A DNA stretch of 64,000 nucleotides from Rhodoferax sp. Lineage in GTDB: Bacteria > Pseudomonadota > Gammaproteobacteria > Burkholderiales > Burkholderiaceae_C. The stretch lies in NCBI GenBank assembly GCA_019449595.1, contig JAGRPL010000001.1, positions 207,386 through 271,385 on the forward strand. Reading direction: 5' to 3'. Both the position numbers and the translations under genes were made by a program. The notes beneath the pieces were generated by a model, which saw only the letters and a program-made list of their open reading frames with translations, had not been told where the DNA came from and did no database searches. Of the stretch, positions 32,396 through 40,500 are shown piece after piece (the first letter of the stretch is position 1; every line of letters starts with the position of its first letter).

Positions 32396-32820
32396 CCCAC
32401 CTTCACACACTTCTGCGGCGCGGGGCCATGGGCCTGGTGTGCGCCACCGCGCTGGGTGCCTGGGCCAATGGCACACCCTTCTTCTTTCCCCAGGGCCGCA
32501 GCGACGCCAACAGCCCCAATGCCCTGGTGTACGCCGGCAACATCAAGGACACGCAGGGCCGCTATGTGGATGACGTGCAGATCCTGGTGATCGCGGAGGA
32601 CCTGGGGATGACGATTCCGGTCCGCAACGACCGCCCGGGCCACTACCGCACGCCCGACGTGCATGGCTGGATCGAAAACCTGGGTGGCAAGGTCAACCCG
32701 GAAAAAATCCGCATCGACATCCGCAAGCGCGGCTACGTGCTGGCCCGGCCGGTGGCCATTCCGCGGCGCACCAGCGGAGTCCATTCGGTGGACATCGTGC
32801 TCCAGCCCACCGGCAATTAG
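32392..32820 (+). CDS. Periplasmic carboxypeptidase-regulatory-like protein
   Basis: A 142-aa protein with a signal peptide (cleavage near residue 25, ALGAWA-NGT). The mature part, NALVYAGNIKDTQGRYVDDVQILVIAED ... KIRIDIRKRGYVLARPVAIPRR, looks like one carboxypeptidase-regulatory beta-sandwich, similar in style to the N-terminal domain of the haem/propeller protein of the same operon. It may be a partner or scaffold of that protein. It is the last gene, and its start overlaps the preceding stop; its own stop overlaps the convergent binding-protein gene. Confidence 0.72.
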   Translation: MTHLHTLLRRGAMGLVCATALGAWANGTPFFFPQGRSDANSPNALVYAGNIKDTQGRYVDDVQILVIAEDLGMTIPVRNDRPGHYRTPDVHGWIENLGGKVNPEKIRIDIRKRGYVLARPVAIPRRTSGVHSVDIVLQPTGN

Positions 32821-33542
32821 TGCAACAGAAGGGGCACGATCAGGCCCCCATCGCGCCACAGACGGTTGGGGCCGCGGGGCAGTGGCCGTGCCCCCCGAAC
32901 ACCGAGGTTGTGTTCATAGATTTCCGCATAGTTGCCCACCTGCGCCACCATGCGATTGGCCCAGTCCGGCGGCAGGCCCAGTGCCGCGCCCGTTTCGCCC
33001 GCTGGCCATTGCCCGCGCACCCCCGCCTGCTCCGCGGTGGTGTGGTCGACGCCCGACTGCTCGGCATCCAACAGGGCGTAGACGGTCCAGCGCACGATGC
33101 GGGCAAAGTCCGCGTCATCGCTGCGCAACAACGGTGCCAGCGGCTCCAGGCGGTTGTTTGCCGGTGCCTCCAGGAAATAGACCGGGCCAAACTCCAGCTG
33201 TCCCGGCGCCTCCCGCGTCAGGGCCCAGCTCAGCCGGTGGAACACGAGGTCGATGCGCGGATCGGCCAGGAACTCGTGCACCGTGTCCAACGCCACGAAC
33301 CGCACCTGCGTGGACGACCCGAGCACGGCCGCGGCCACGGCGCGGCACAGGTCGATCTCCAGCCCCTGGAAACTGCCGTCGGGCTGGCGCTGGGAAAATC
33401 CCGGGTCCTGGGGGGGCACGCCGCACACCAGCTGCCTCTGCTGGCGCAGAGCGTCCAGGCGTGCGCCAGCATGCCCCGCCGAAGCCCCCGCGCACAGGAC
33501 GATGAACAGAAGAAAAACGCGCAGCGTATGGCTTAATGGCAT
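32817..33542 (-). CDS. Short GltI/AapJ-like periplasmic amino-acid binding protein
   Basis: A 241-aa exported solute-binding-like protein. Signal peptide MPLSHTLRVFLLFIVLCAGASAGHA. Family-3 features: LVCGVPPQDPGFSQ, WRGLEIDLCRAVAAAV-type phrase (FQGLEIDLCRAVAAAV), SWALTREAPGQLEFGPVYF, then IVRWTVYALLDAEQSGV, VGNYAEIYEHNLG and PNRLWRDGGLIVPL, close to the C-terminal part of general amino-acid binding protein AapJ. About 100 residues of the central lobe expected in AapJ (about 340 aa) are missing after FGPVYF, yet the frame is open. No ABC permease genes are near. It may have changed to a non-transport role. Confidence 0.72.
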   Translation of the reverse strand: MPLSHTLRVFLLFIVLCAGASAGHAGARLDALRQQRQLVCGVPPQDPGFSQRQPDGSFQGLEIDLCRAVAAAVLGSSTQVRFVALDTVHEFLADPRIDLVFHRLSWALTREAPGQLEFGPVYFLEAPANNRLEPLAPLLRSDDADFARIVRWTVYALLDAEQSGVDHTTAEQAGVRGQWPAGETGAALGLPPDWANRMVAQVGNYAEIYEHNLGVRGARPLPRGPNRLWRDGGLIVPLLLH

Positions 33543-33551
33543 GCGCAAATT

Positions 33552-34724
33552 ATGGCTGCACATCCACCCCCTCACCTGCCCCGCCGGAACCTGCTGCTGG
33601 GCGCCGTGGCCTGCGGTGCCCTGGGTGCCGGGGCCCTGGCACAGACGCACGCACCCGAGCGCCGGGTGATCGTCGTCGGTGCCGGCATGGCCGGCCTGTC
33701 GGCCGCCTGGACCCTGGAGCAGGCCGGCTGGCACGTCACCGTGCTGGAGGCCAGCGCGCGCGTTGGCGGACGCAACTGGACCGTGCGCAGCGGTGACGTG
33801 GTGCCCGACTTGCAGGGGCGGCTCCAGCGCAGCACCTTTTCCGAGGGGCAATACCTCAATGCCGGCGCCTGGCGCATCTTGCCCTGGCACCACCGGGTGC
33901 TGCAATGCGCCACCCGCCACGGCATTGCACTGGAGCCGCTGTGCGCCGACCGCAGCCTCGGCGACGCCACCGCCCTGCAACCCGCCGGCGGCATGGATGC
34001 GCTGCCCCGCGCTCTGGCGCAGGCGCTGCGCGCCCCGGTGCGCACCGCCACCAGCGTGCTGGGCATCCAATGCACCGGGCCGACCGGCCAGAAAGGGGTC
34101 GTTGTATGGGCGCGCTGCGGTGCGGCCACCGAACGGCTGGAAGCCGACTACGCCGTGCTGGCCCTGCCGCTGGGCCAGCTGGCGGCTCTGGATCTGGAAT
34201 TGCCACGCGGGATGCAGCAGGATCTGCAGGCGGTGCAGACTGCCGATGCGATCAAGATCGCATTCGAAACAGACGGCACCTGGGCCGGGCCCAGAGCCCC
34301 GAGCGGGCAGCACCTCATCCTGCCCCCCTGCGGCAGCACGCCCGTGCCCCAGCGGATTGCCTGCGTGTATGGCAACGGCCCGGCCATCGCCCACACGTTC
34401 ACCGGCTCGCGCGCCCAGCAGATTGCACGCGCCCGCCAGCTGCTGCGCCCCGCAGCCCGGCTAGCCGCACAGGACTGGCGCCACCCGCTGGTGGTGCAAT
34501 GGTCCCGCATGCCTTTTGCGGGTGGCGCAGCGGCGCGCCTGCACGCCGCTGCCACCCAGACCCTGGAGCAACTGCAACGGGGCCTGCCCCCTGTCTTCTG
34601 GGCCAGCGATGCGCTGTCTCCTCTCAACGGGTGGCAGGAGGGCGCGCTGGCATCGGCCGAACAGGCCGTGCAGGCGCTGCTCGCACACGACGGGCACGCA
34701 CGCCGCAGCGGTTCAGGACGCTGA
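33552..34724 (+). CDS. Tat-exported flavin amine oxidase family protein
   Basis: A 390-aa FAD-dependent oxidoreductase. The N-terminus LPRRNLLLGAVACGALGAGALA is a twin-arginine signal. RRVIVVGAGMAGLSAAWTLEQAG binds FAD, and VTVLEASARVGGRNWTV is the GG doublet of monoamine-oxidase-type enzymes. The C-terminal LPPVFWASDALSPLNGWQEGALASAEQAV is the second FAD contact. Length is short (usually about 450 aa). Substrate unknown. Its start is only 9 bp from the start of the divergent binding-protein gene, so the promoters must lie inside coding sequence. The 3' end overlaps the DUF488 gene by 12 bp. Confidence 0.82.
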   Translation: MAAHPPPHLPRRNLLLGAVACGALGAGALAQTHAPERRVIVVGAGMAGLSAAWTLEQAGWHVTVLEASARVGGRNWTVRSGDVVPDLQGRLQRSTFSEGQYLNAGAWRILPWHHRVLQCATRHGIALEPLCADRSLGDATALQPAGGMDALPRALAQALRAPVRTATSVLGIQCTGPTGQKGVVVWARCGAATERLEADYAVLALPLGQLAALDLELPRGMQQDLQAVQTADAIKIAFETDGTWAGPRAPSGQHLILPPCGSTPVPQRIACVYGNGPAIAHTFTGSRAQQIARARQLLRPAARLAAQDWRHPLVVQWSRMPFAGGAAARLHAAATQTLEQLQRGLPPVFWASDALSPLNGWQEGALASAEQAVQALLAHDGHARRSGSGR

Positions 34725-35105
34725 CAGATCGGCGCCGTTGTCTTCCAGCAGCGACCGCAGCAGGGAGCGGTGGCACCGGCTCTCCACCTCGCAATAGCAG
34801 CCCATGGAAAAGTTGGTCTGGTGGGACAGCGCCGCCAGCAGTTGCAGGGTCCGGCTGTTCTCCGACGTGGCCATCTCGGCTCTGTACGCCTTGCCAAACG
34901 CCGCCCAGTCCTTGGGGCTTTCGGCCTGTTGCGCCAGCTTCATGGTCTCGACCGAAGGCGCCAGGTTGGGGTACCAGACGTCATACCAGTTCTGGGACGC
35001 GAACTCCGACTTGGGAACGCCGCGCGGCGGGCGGCGCACGGTTCCCATGCGCAAGCCCTCGTCGGGTGCGCGCGGAGTGCCGAGTCGGACAATGCGAATG
35101 CTCAT
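34713..35105 (-). CDS. DUF488 family protein
   Basis: A 130-aa protein of the DUF488/YeaO group. It starts IRIVRLGTPRAPDEGLRMG, and carries the family C-x-C...C-H-R phrase GCYCEVESRCHRSLL. Length and pattern match; the function of the family is unknown. The ATG at 35105 is followed by the conserved start. It is probably co-transcribed with the YkvA gene 26 bp upstream. Confidence 0.85.
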   Translation of the reverse strand: MSIRIVRLGTPRAPDEGLRMGTVRRPPRGVPKSEFASQNWYDVWYPNLAPSVETMKLAQQAESPKDWAAFGKAYRAEMATSENSRTLQLLAALSHQTNFSMGCYCEVESRCHRSLLRSLLEDNGADLSAS

Positions 35106-35131
35106 GCTTGCTTTCTCCTGTGAAGGGCCGC

Positions 35132-35518
35132 TCAGGTACCCGCCCTCTGCAACAGCCAGTAACCCACAAGGCCGGCGCCCACGACCCACAGCGCCACGAC
35201 CACCCCGGCCGCCGCCATGCTGCGGGGCCGTTCCAGGACCGCATCGGCCTTGGCGCGGGATTCCTGCAGCACGGGCACGGGCAGCAGCCGCACCACCAGC
35301 CAGATGCCCAGCGGAAGCAGTAGCACATCGTCCAGGTACCCGAGCACGGGGATGAAGTCCGGGATGAGATCGATCGGGCTGAGCGCATACGCGGCAATGG
35401 CCACGGCCAGTATCCGCAGATACGCCGGGGTGCGGGCGTCCCGGGCCGCAAAGTAGACCGCGACCGCATCCCGCTTGATGCGGCGTGCCCAGTCTTTGGC
35501 GGTGGTGAATGGCGACAT
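35132..35518 (-). CDS. YkvA/DUF1232 family membrane protein
   Basis: A 128-aa protein with the DUF1232 core [32 protein letters not shown], diagnostic for the YkvA family, and a second hydrophobic segment at residues 103-122. Function unknown. The start at 35518 ([10 protein letters not shown]) gives the usual N-terminus; longer frames add unrelated residues. Adjacent to the divergent valS region and its dispersed repeat. Confidence 0.88.
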   Translation of the reverse strand: MSPFTTAKDWARRIKRDAVAVYFAARDARTPAYLRILAVAIAAYALSPIDLIPDFIPVLGYLDDVLLLPLGIWLVVRLLPVPVLQESRAKADAVLERPRSMAAAGVVVALWVVGAGLVGYWLLQRAGT

Positions 35519-35614
35519 GGGGTTCACTGTAATCCCGAACGGGCCCCGCCCGTGCGTCCGCCCCATTTCAACCCCGAATTTAGGCATGAAAAGTGCCTGC
35601 AGGCACCGCATTTC

Positions 35615-35642
35615 CTGCGCAGACAGCTATGAAAACAGTAGC
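35615..35642 (-). repeat. Dispersed repeat core, copy f (valS leader)
   Basis: Minus strand: GCTACTGTTTTCATAGC then TGTCTGCGCAG, with similarity on to CCTGCAGGC near 35595. It lies between the ykvA start (35518) and the valS start (35704), 62 bp before valS, so it may be in the valS transcript leader. Confidence 0.8.
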
Positions 35643-35703
35643 AATAGCCGGCACGCGCCCGTGCCCCGGTAAAATCGCCTGCTCTGACAGAACTGATGCC
35701 ACC

Positions 35704-38586
35704 ATGACCGACACCGCTTCCACCCCTCCCGCACAGCCCGGCCTGCAATCCCTCTCCAAATCGTTCGAGCCCGCCGCGCTGGAAGCCCACTGGGGCCCCG
35801 AGTGGGAAAAGCGCGGCTACGGCGTGGCCGGCTACCGCGGCACGCAAGCCCCCCAGGCAGGCCAGCCGGCCTTTGCCATCCAGCTGCCCCCACCCAACGT
35901 GACCGGCACGCTGCACATGGGCCATGCGTTCAACCAGACCATCATGGACAGCCTGACGCGCTACCACCGCATGCTGGGCCACAACACGGCGTGGATTCCG
36001 GGCACCGACCATGCCGGCATTGCCACGCAGATCGTGGTGGAGCGCCAGTTGCAGGACCAGAAGGTCAGCCGCCACGACCTGGGCCGCGACGCCTTCGTGA
36101 AGAAAGTGTGGGAGTGGAAGGAAAAGAGCGGTAACACCATCACCACCCAGATGCGCCGCATGGGCGATACCGTGGACTGGAGCCGCGAGTACTTCACCAT
36201 GGACGAGAAGCTGTCCAAGACGGTGACCGAAACCTTTGTGCAGCTGTATGAGCAAGGCCTGATCTACCGCGGCAAGCGCCTGGTCAACTGGGACCCCATC
36301 CTGCAAAGCGCGGTGTCCGACCTGGAGGTGGAGAGCGAAGAGGAAGACGGCTCGCTGTGGCACATCCGCTATCCGCTGGCCGATGGTTCCGGCGACATCA
36401 CCGTGGCCACCACGCGTCCCGAAACCATGCTGGGCGACGTGGCCGTGATGGTGCACCCTGAAGACGAGCGCTACACCGCGCTGATCGGCAAGCAGGTGAC
36501 GCTGCCCCTGTGCAACCGCACCGTTCCCGTGATCGCAGACGACTACGTGGACAAGGCCTTCGGCACCGGCGTGGTGAAGGTGACCCCCGCCCACGACCAG
36601 AACGACTACCAGGTAGGCCAGCGCCACAAGCTGCCCATGATCTGCGTGCTCACACTCGACGCCAAGATCAACGACAACGCCCCCGCTGCCTACCAGGGCC
36701 TGGACCGCTTCGTGGCGCGCAAGAAGGTCGTCGCCGACCTGGAGGCCGGCGGCTTCCTGGTGGAAGTGAAGAAGCACAAGCTGATGGTGCCGCGTTGCGC
36801 CCGCACCGGCCAGATCATCGAGCCCATGCTCACCGACCAATGGTTTGTCGCCATGAACCAAGTCGGCAAGGGTGACACCACGGGCAAGTCCATCACGCAA
36901 AAGGCCATTGACGCCGTACAGTCGGGCGAAGTGAAGTTCGTGCCCGAGAACTGGATCAACACCTACAACCAGTGGATGAACAACATCCAGGACTGGTGCA
37001 TCAGCCGCCAGCTGTGGTGGGGTCACCAGATTCCTGCCTGGTACGACGAAGACGGCACGGTCTACGTGGCGCGCAACGCAGCCGAAGCGCAGGCCCAGGC
37101 CCCCGGCAAGACCTTGAAGCGTGACGAAGACGTGCTCGACACCTGGTACTCGTCTGCCCTGGTGCCCTTCAGCACCATGGGCTGGCCCCAGCAGACCGAC
37201 AGCGCCACCGACGACTACAACCTGTACCTGCCCTCCAGCGTGCTGGTCACCGGCTACGACATCATCTTCTTCTGGGTGGCCCGCATGATCATGATGACCA
37301 CGCACTTCACCGGGCGTGTGCCGTTCAAGCATGTGTACATCCACGGTCTGGTGCGCGACGCGCAGGGCAAGAAGATGAGCAAATCGGAAGGCAATGTGCT
37401 TGACCCCGTGGACCTGATCGACGGCATTGCGCTCGCACCCTTGCTGGACAAACGCACCACCGGCCTGCGTAAGCCCGAGACCGCACCCGCCGTGCGCAAA
37501 AACACCGAGAAGGAATTCCCCGAGGGCATTCCCGCCTATGGCGCCGATGCCCTGCGCTTCACCTTCGCCGCACTGGCTTCGCTGGGCCGCAGCATCAACT
37601 TCGACAGCAAGCGCTGCGAGGGTTATCGCAATTTCTGCAACAAGCTGTGGAACGCCACGCGCTTTGTGCTGATGAACTGCGAGGGCCAGGACTGCGGCCT
37701 GCAGGACAACGTCCAGTGCGATACCGCCTACCTCGACTTCAGCGCCTGCGACCGCTGGATCGTCTCGCTGCTGCAGAAGGTGGAGGCCGAGGTGGCCAAG
37801 GGCTTCGCCGAGTACCGCCTGGACAACGTGGCCAACACGATCTACGACTTTGTCTGGAACGAGTTCTGCGACTGGTACCTGGAGATCGCCAAGGTGCAGA
37901 TCCAGACCGGCAGCGACGCGCAAAAGCGCGCCACCCGCCGCACCCTGATCCGCACGCTGGAAACCATCCTGCGCCTGGCCCACCCCATCACGCCCTTCAT
38001 CACCGAAGAGCTGTGGCAGAAGGTGGCACCGGTGGCCGGGCGTGCCGGTCCATCGGTGGCGGTGGCCGCCTACCCCGTCTGCCAGCCGGAGCGCATTGAC
38101 GAGGCGTCCCTTGCCCACGTGGCCAAGCTAAAAGGATTGGTGGACGCCTGCCGCAACCTGCGCGGCGAGATGAATGTCTCCCCCGCCGCCCGGTTGCCCC
38201 TGTTCGTGGTGGCGCAAACCGCCGCCGAGGGTGCCTTCCTGCAATCGTCCGCCGCGGTGCTGCAAGCCCTTGCCAAGCTCAGTGAAGTCAAGCTGTTCGA
38301 CAACGAAGCGGCCTGGCAGGCAGCCGCCCAGTCGGCCCCCGTGGCCGTGGTGGGCGAAGCCCGCGTATGCCTCTTTGTGGAAGTGGACGTGGCGGCCGAG
38401 AAACTGCGCCTGGGCAAGGAAGTGGCACGTTTGGAAGAACAGATCACCAAGGCCAATGCCAAGCTCGGCAACGAAGCCTTTGTGGCCAAGGCACCTGCGG
38501 CCGTGCTGGAGCAGGAGCGCAAGCGCGTGGCCGACTTTGGATCCACGCTGGAAAAGGTGCGCGAGCAACTCAAGCGCCTGGGCTGA
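35704..38586 (+). CDS. valS: Valyl-tRNA synthetase
   Basis: A 960-aa class I aminoacyl-tRNA synthetase. [16 protein letters not shown] carries the HIGH motif (H71-MGH), and [10 protein letters not shown] the KMSKS motif (K557-S561). The editing domain lies between ([18 protein letters not shown]). The C-terminal coiled-coil arm ([30 protein letters not shown]) is complete. The start at 35704 (MTDTASTPP) is chosen because the longer frame reads through the dispersed repeat. A strong bidirectional hairpin terminator follows the stop codon. Confidence 0.98.
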   Translation: MTDTASTPPAQPGLQSLSKSFEPAALEAHWGPEWEKRGYGVAGYRGTQAPQAGQPAFAIQLPPPNVTGTLHMGHAFNQTIMDSLTRYHRMLGHNTAWIPGTDHAGIATQIVVERQLQDQKVSRHDLGRDAFVKKVWEWKEKSGNTITTQMRRMGDTVDWSREYFTMDEKLSKTVTETFVQLYEQGLIYRGKRLVNWDPILQSAVSDLEVESEEEDGSLWHIRYPLADGSGDITVATTRPETMLGDVAVMVHPEDERYTALIGKQVTLPLCNRTVPVIADDYVDKAFGTGVVKVTPAHDQNDYQVGQRHKLPMICVLTLDAKINDNAPAAYQGLDRFVARKKVVADLEAGGFLVEVKKHKLMVPRCARTGQIIEPMLTDQWFVAMNQVGKGDTTGKSITQKAIDAVQSGEVKFVPENWINTYNQWMNNIQDWCISRQLWWGHQIPAWYDEDGTVYVARNAAEAQAQAPGKTLKRDEDVLDTWYSSALVPFSTMGWPQQTDSATDDYNLYLPSSVLVTGYDIIFFWVARMIMMTTHFTGRVPFKHVYIHGLVRDAQGKKMSKSEGNVLDPVDLIDGIALAPLLDKRTTGLRKPETAPAVRKNTEKEFPEGIPAYGADALRFTFAALASLGRSINFDSKRCEGYRNFCNKLWNATRFVLMNCEGQDCGLQDNVQCDTAYLDFSACDRWIVSLLQKVEAEVAKGFAEYRLDNVANTIYDFVWNEFCDWYLEIAKVQIQTGSDAQKRATRRTLIRTLETILRLAHPITPFITEELWQKVAPVAGRAGPSVAVAAYPVCQPERIDEASLAHVAKLKGLVDACRNLRGEMNVSPAARLPLFVVAQTAAEGAFLQSSAAVLQALAKLSEVKLFDNEAAWQAAAQSAPVAVVGEARVCLFVEVDVAAEKLRLGKEVARLEEQITKANAKLGNEAFVAKAPAAVLEQERKRVADFGSTLEKVREQLKRLG

Positions 38587-38603
38587 TGGGCCCTTTCCCA
38601 AGT

Positions 38604-38636
38604 AAAAAAGGCCACCCTCGGGTGGCCTTTGTTTTG
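38604..38636. terminator. Bidirectional hairpin terminator between valS and tusA
   Basis: Perfect 11-bp stem 38607-38617/38620-38630 (AAAGGCCACCC and its complement) with a 2-base loop; TTTGTTTT follows on the plus strand and a T-run on the minus strand. It serves both convergent genes. Confidence 0.9.
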
Positions 38637-38655
38637 GCAAGCGTTGGCAAAAAAC

Positions 38656-38883
38656 TTAGCGCCGACGCAGCACGTGGATGAATTCAGCGCCCTCGGTTTG
38701 CTGCTCGAGCAGGGTGTTGCCGGTCTGCTTGGCAAAGGCCTGGAAGTCGCGCAGGGAGCCCGCGTCGGTGGACACCACCTTGAGCGTCTGACCGCTCTCC
38801 ATGTCGGCCAGGGCCTTTTTGGCCTTGAGGATGGGCAAGGGGCAATGCAGGCCGCGGGTATCAATTTCTTTGTCGATCAGCAT
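38656..38883 (-). CDS. tusA: TusA-family sulfurtransferase
   Basis: A 75-aa protein with the SirA/TusA signature DTRGLHCPLPILKAKKAL, including the CPxP cysteine that carries persulfide sulfur. TusA-type proteins pass sulfur to tRNA thiolation or molybdenum cofactor pathways. Length is normal. It is last in the cysM-nudix-tusA run (2-bp gap after the NUDIX stop), a setting linking it to cysteine-derived sulfur. Which sulfur acceptor it serves is not shown, so the gene symbol is by family. Confidence 0.88.
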   Translation of the reverse strand: MLIDKEIDTRGLHCPLPILKAKKALADMESGQTLKVVSTDAGSLRDFQAFAKQTGNTLLEQQTEGAEFIHVLRRR

Positions 38884-38885
38884 AT

Positions 38886-39416
38886 TCAGTCGCGCTTGGG
38901 GAATTCGATGAAAGTGGGCGTGTGGCCACGGGCCGTCAACCAGTCGGCCAGCGCATAGCCGGTGCCAGCCGGCCAGCATTTCACGTCGGCGGGCGCAAAC
39001 AGCCGGTAGTCCACCAGTTCGGGGGACAGGCGAATCTCGCCGTGGCACACCGCGTGGTAGGCCACGATGATCTGGTTCATGCGCTGAAAATCGTACACAC
39101 CGATCAGGTCCAGGGACTGCGTTGCCAGGTTGGTTTCTTCCGCAATTTCGCGGGCAATGCCTTCCTGCGGCGTCTCACCCGCCTCCATGAAGCCGGTGAT
39201 CAACGCATACACCTTGCCCGGCCACGCGGCATTGCGGGCCAGCAGTATCTGGCCATCGTACTCAATGACAGCGGCCAATACCGGCGTGGGATTGTTCCAG
39301 TGGGTGAAGTCGCATGCCGGGCAGCGCAAGCGCTCCTTGTCGCCGCCGTCCTCCGCCCGGGTGATGCGCGCCAGCGGCGTGGCGCATTGGGGGCAATAGG
39401 TGAAGGCCTGCATCAT
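38886..39416 (-). CDS. Zinc-ribbon NUDIX hydrolase
   Basis: A 176-aa protein. The N-terminus has a zinc ribbon (CPQC at 8-11, CPAC at about 32-35) and the rest is a NUDIX domain with box GFMEAGETPQEGIAREIAEETNL (GX5EX7REUXEEXGU-like; the last G-U reads N-L). It probably cleaves a nucleoside diphosphate derivative such as NADH or a related nucleotide. Start ATG at 39416 overlaps the cysM stop; translation is coupled. The layout cysM-nudix-tusA is common in this family. Confidence 0.88.
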   Translation of the reverse strand: MMQAFTYCPQCATPLARITRAEDGGDKERLRCPACDFTHWNNPTPVLAAVIEYDGQILLARNAAWPGKVYALITGFMEAGETPQEGIAREIAEETNLATQSLDLIGVYDFQRMNQIIVAYHAVCHGEIRLSPELVDYRLFAPADVKCWPAGTGYALADWLTARGHTPTFIEFPKRD

Positions 39417-40315
39417 GCCGGGAAGACCCCCGTGGACAGGTAACGGTCGCCCCGGTCGCACACAATGAAGACGACGGTGGCGTTGGCTTCGCGCCGCGCG
39501 ATTTCCTGGGCCACCCAGCATGCGCCGGCGGCCGAAATGCCGGCGAATATGCCCTCTTCACGGGCCAGGCGGCGGCACATGTCCTCGGCATCGGACTGGC
39601 TCACGTACACCAGTTCGTCCACGTGGGACGGGTCGTAGATCTTGGGCATGTATTCCTGCGGCCATTTGCGGATGCCGGGAATGCGGGAACCTTCTGACGG
39701 CTGGGCACCCACGATGCGGATGGCCGGGTTCTTTTCCTTCAGAAACTTCGACACGCCGGTGATGGTGCCCGTGGTGCCCATGGCGCTGACGAAATGGGTG
39801 ACCTTGCCCTGCGTGTCGGCCCATATCTCGGGGCCTGTGGTTTCGTAATGGGCGCGGGGGTTGTCAGCGTTGGCAAACTGGTCCAGCACCCGCCCCTTGC
39901 CGTCACGCTGCATCTGCTCGGCCAGATCGCGGGCATATTCCATGCCGCCGCTCTTGGGCGTGAGGATGAGTTCGGCGCCAAAGGCTTTCATGGTCTGGAC
40001 GCGCTCGATGGACAGGTCTTCCGGCATGACAAGCACCATGCGGTAACCCTTGATGGCCGCGGCCATGGCCAGCGCGATGCCGGTGTTGCCCGAGGTGGCC
40101 TCGATCAGCGTGTCGCCAGGCCGAACCTCTCCGCGCTCCTGCGCACGCTGGATCATCGAGAGGGCCGGCCGGTCCTTGACGGAGCCAGCCGGGTTGTTGC
40201 CCTCGAGCTTGCCCAGCACCACGGTGTTGCGTGCCGCGTGTTCCTGGGCGCCAATGCGCTGCAGGGCTACCAGAGGAGTCTTCCCGATGGCGTCTTCAAT
40301 CGTTGGGTATTTCAT
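39413..40315 (-). CDS. cysM: Cysteine synthase B (O-acetylserine sulfhydrylase)
   Basis: A 300-aa PLP enzyme. The PLP lysine is K47 in NPAGSVKDRPALSM, followed by the substrate loop EATSGNTGIALAMAAA and the phosphate loop SAMGTTGTITGVSKFL. CysM-specific phrases include KLEGNNPAGSVKDR and RKWPQEYMPKIYD. It makes cysteine from O-acetylserine and sulfide or thiosulfate. First gene of the cysM-nudix-tusA run, divergent from tRNA-Leu with 42 bp between. Confidence 0.96.
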   Translation of the reverse strand: MKYPTIEDAIGKTPLVALQRIGAQEHAARNTVVLGKLEGNNPAGSVKDRPALSMIQRAQERGEVRPGDTLIEATSGNTGIALAMAAAIKGYRMVLVMPEDLSIERVQTMKAFGAELILTPKSGGMEYARDLAEQMQRDGKGRVLDQFANADNPRAHYETTGPEIWADTQGKVTHFVSAMGTTGTITGVSKFLKEKNPAIRIVGAQPSEGSRIPGIRKWPQEYMPKIYDPSHVDELVYVSQSDAEDMCRRLAREEGIFAGISAAGACWVAQEIARREANATVVFIVCDRGDRYLSTGVFPA

Positions 40316-40357
40316 GCCCTTAAATGTGCCATAATTTGCGTCTTGGTTTTTAGCGTC

Positions 40358-40442
40358 GCCCGGGTGGTGGAATTGGTAGACGCAGCGGACTCAAAATCCG
40401 CCGCCGCAAGGCGTGCCGGTTCGATTCCGGCCCCGGGCACCA
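40358..40442 (+). tRNA. tRNA-Leu(CAA)
   Basis: 85 nt with a 7-bp acceptor stem GCCCGGG/CCCGGGC, encoded CCA, T-arm GGTTCGATTCC and the anticodon loop CTCAAAA, giving anticodon CAA for UUG. The long variable arm CCGCCGCAAGGCG fits a leucine tRNA. Its last 19 nt are the attachment sequence of the element downstream. Confidence 0.96.
40424..40442 (+). repeat. attL-type direct repeat (tRNA-Leu 3' end)
   Basis: ATTCCGGCCCCGGGCACCA, the last 19 nt of tRNA-Leu, including CCA. It is exactly repeated at 42417-42435. Such tRNA-end repeats are the usual footprint of tyrosine-integrase insertion. Confidence 0.9.
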
Positions 40443-40454
40443 GGATAAGTCGCT

Positions 40455-40475
40455 ACCCCCGCATATACAGGGGGT
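40455..40475 (+). terminator. Candidate hairpin after tRNA-Leu, supplied by the element
   Basis: ACCCCC (40455-40460) and GGGGGT (40470-40475) form a 6-bp stem with a 9-base loop, followed by TTG. It is weaker than the displaced original terminator at 42433 and only 13 bp past the tRNA. Confidence 0.45.
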
Positions 40476-40500
40476 TTGTGGGGTCCTAGGGCATTCAAGT

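Noticed and set aside
32817..33542. Binding-protein gene as a pseudogene
   Set aside because: Although shorter than AapJ it has no stop or frameshift and keeps signal peptide and conserved C-terminus, so I keep it as a CDS.
35593..35703. Earlier start of valS
   Set aside because: It would translate the dispersed repeat; the ATG at 35704 begins a normal ValS N-terminus.
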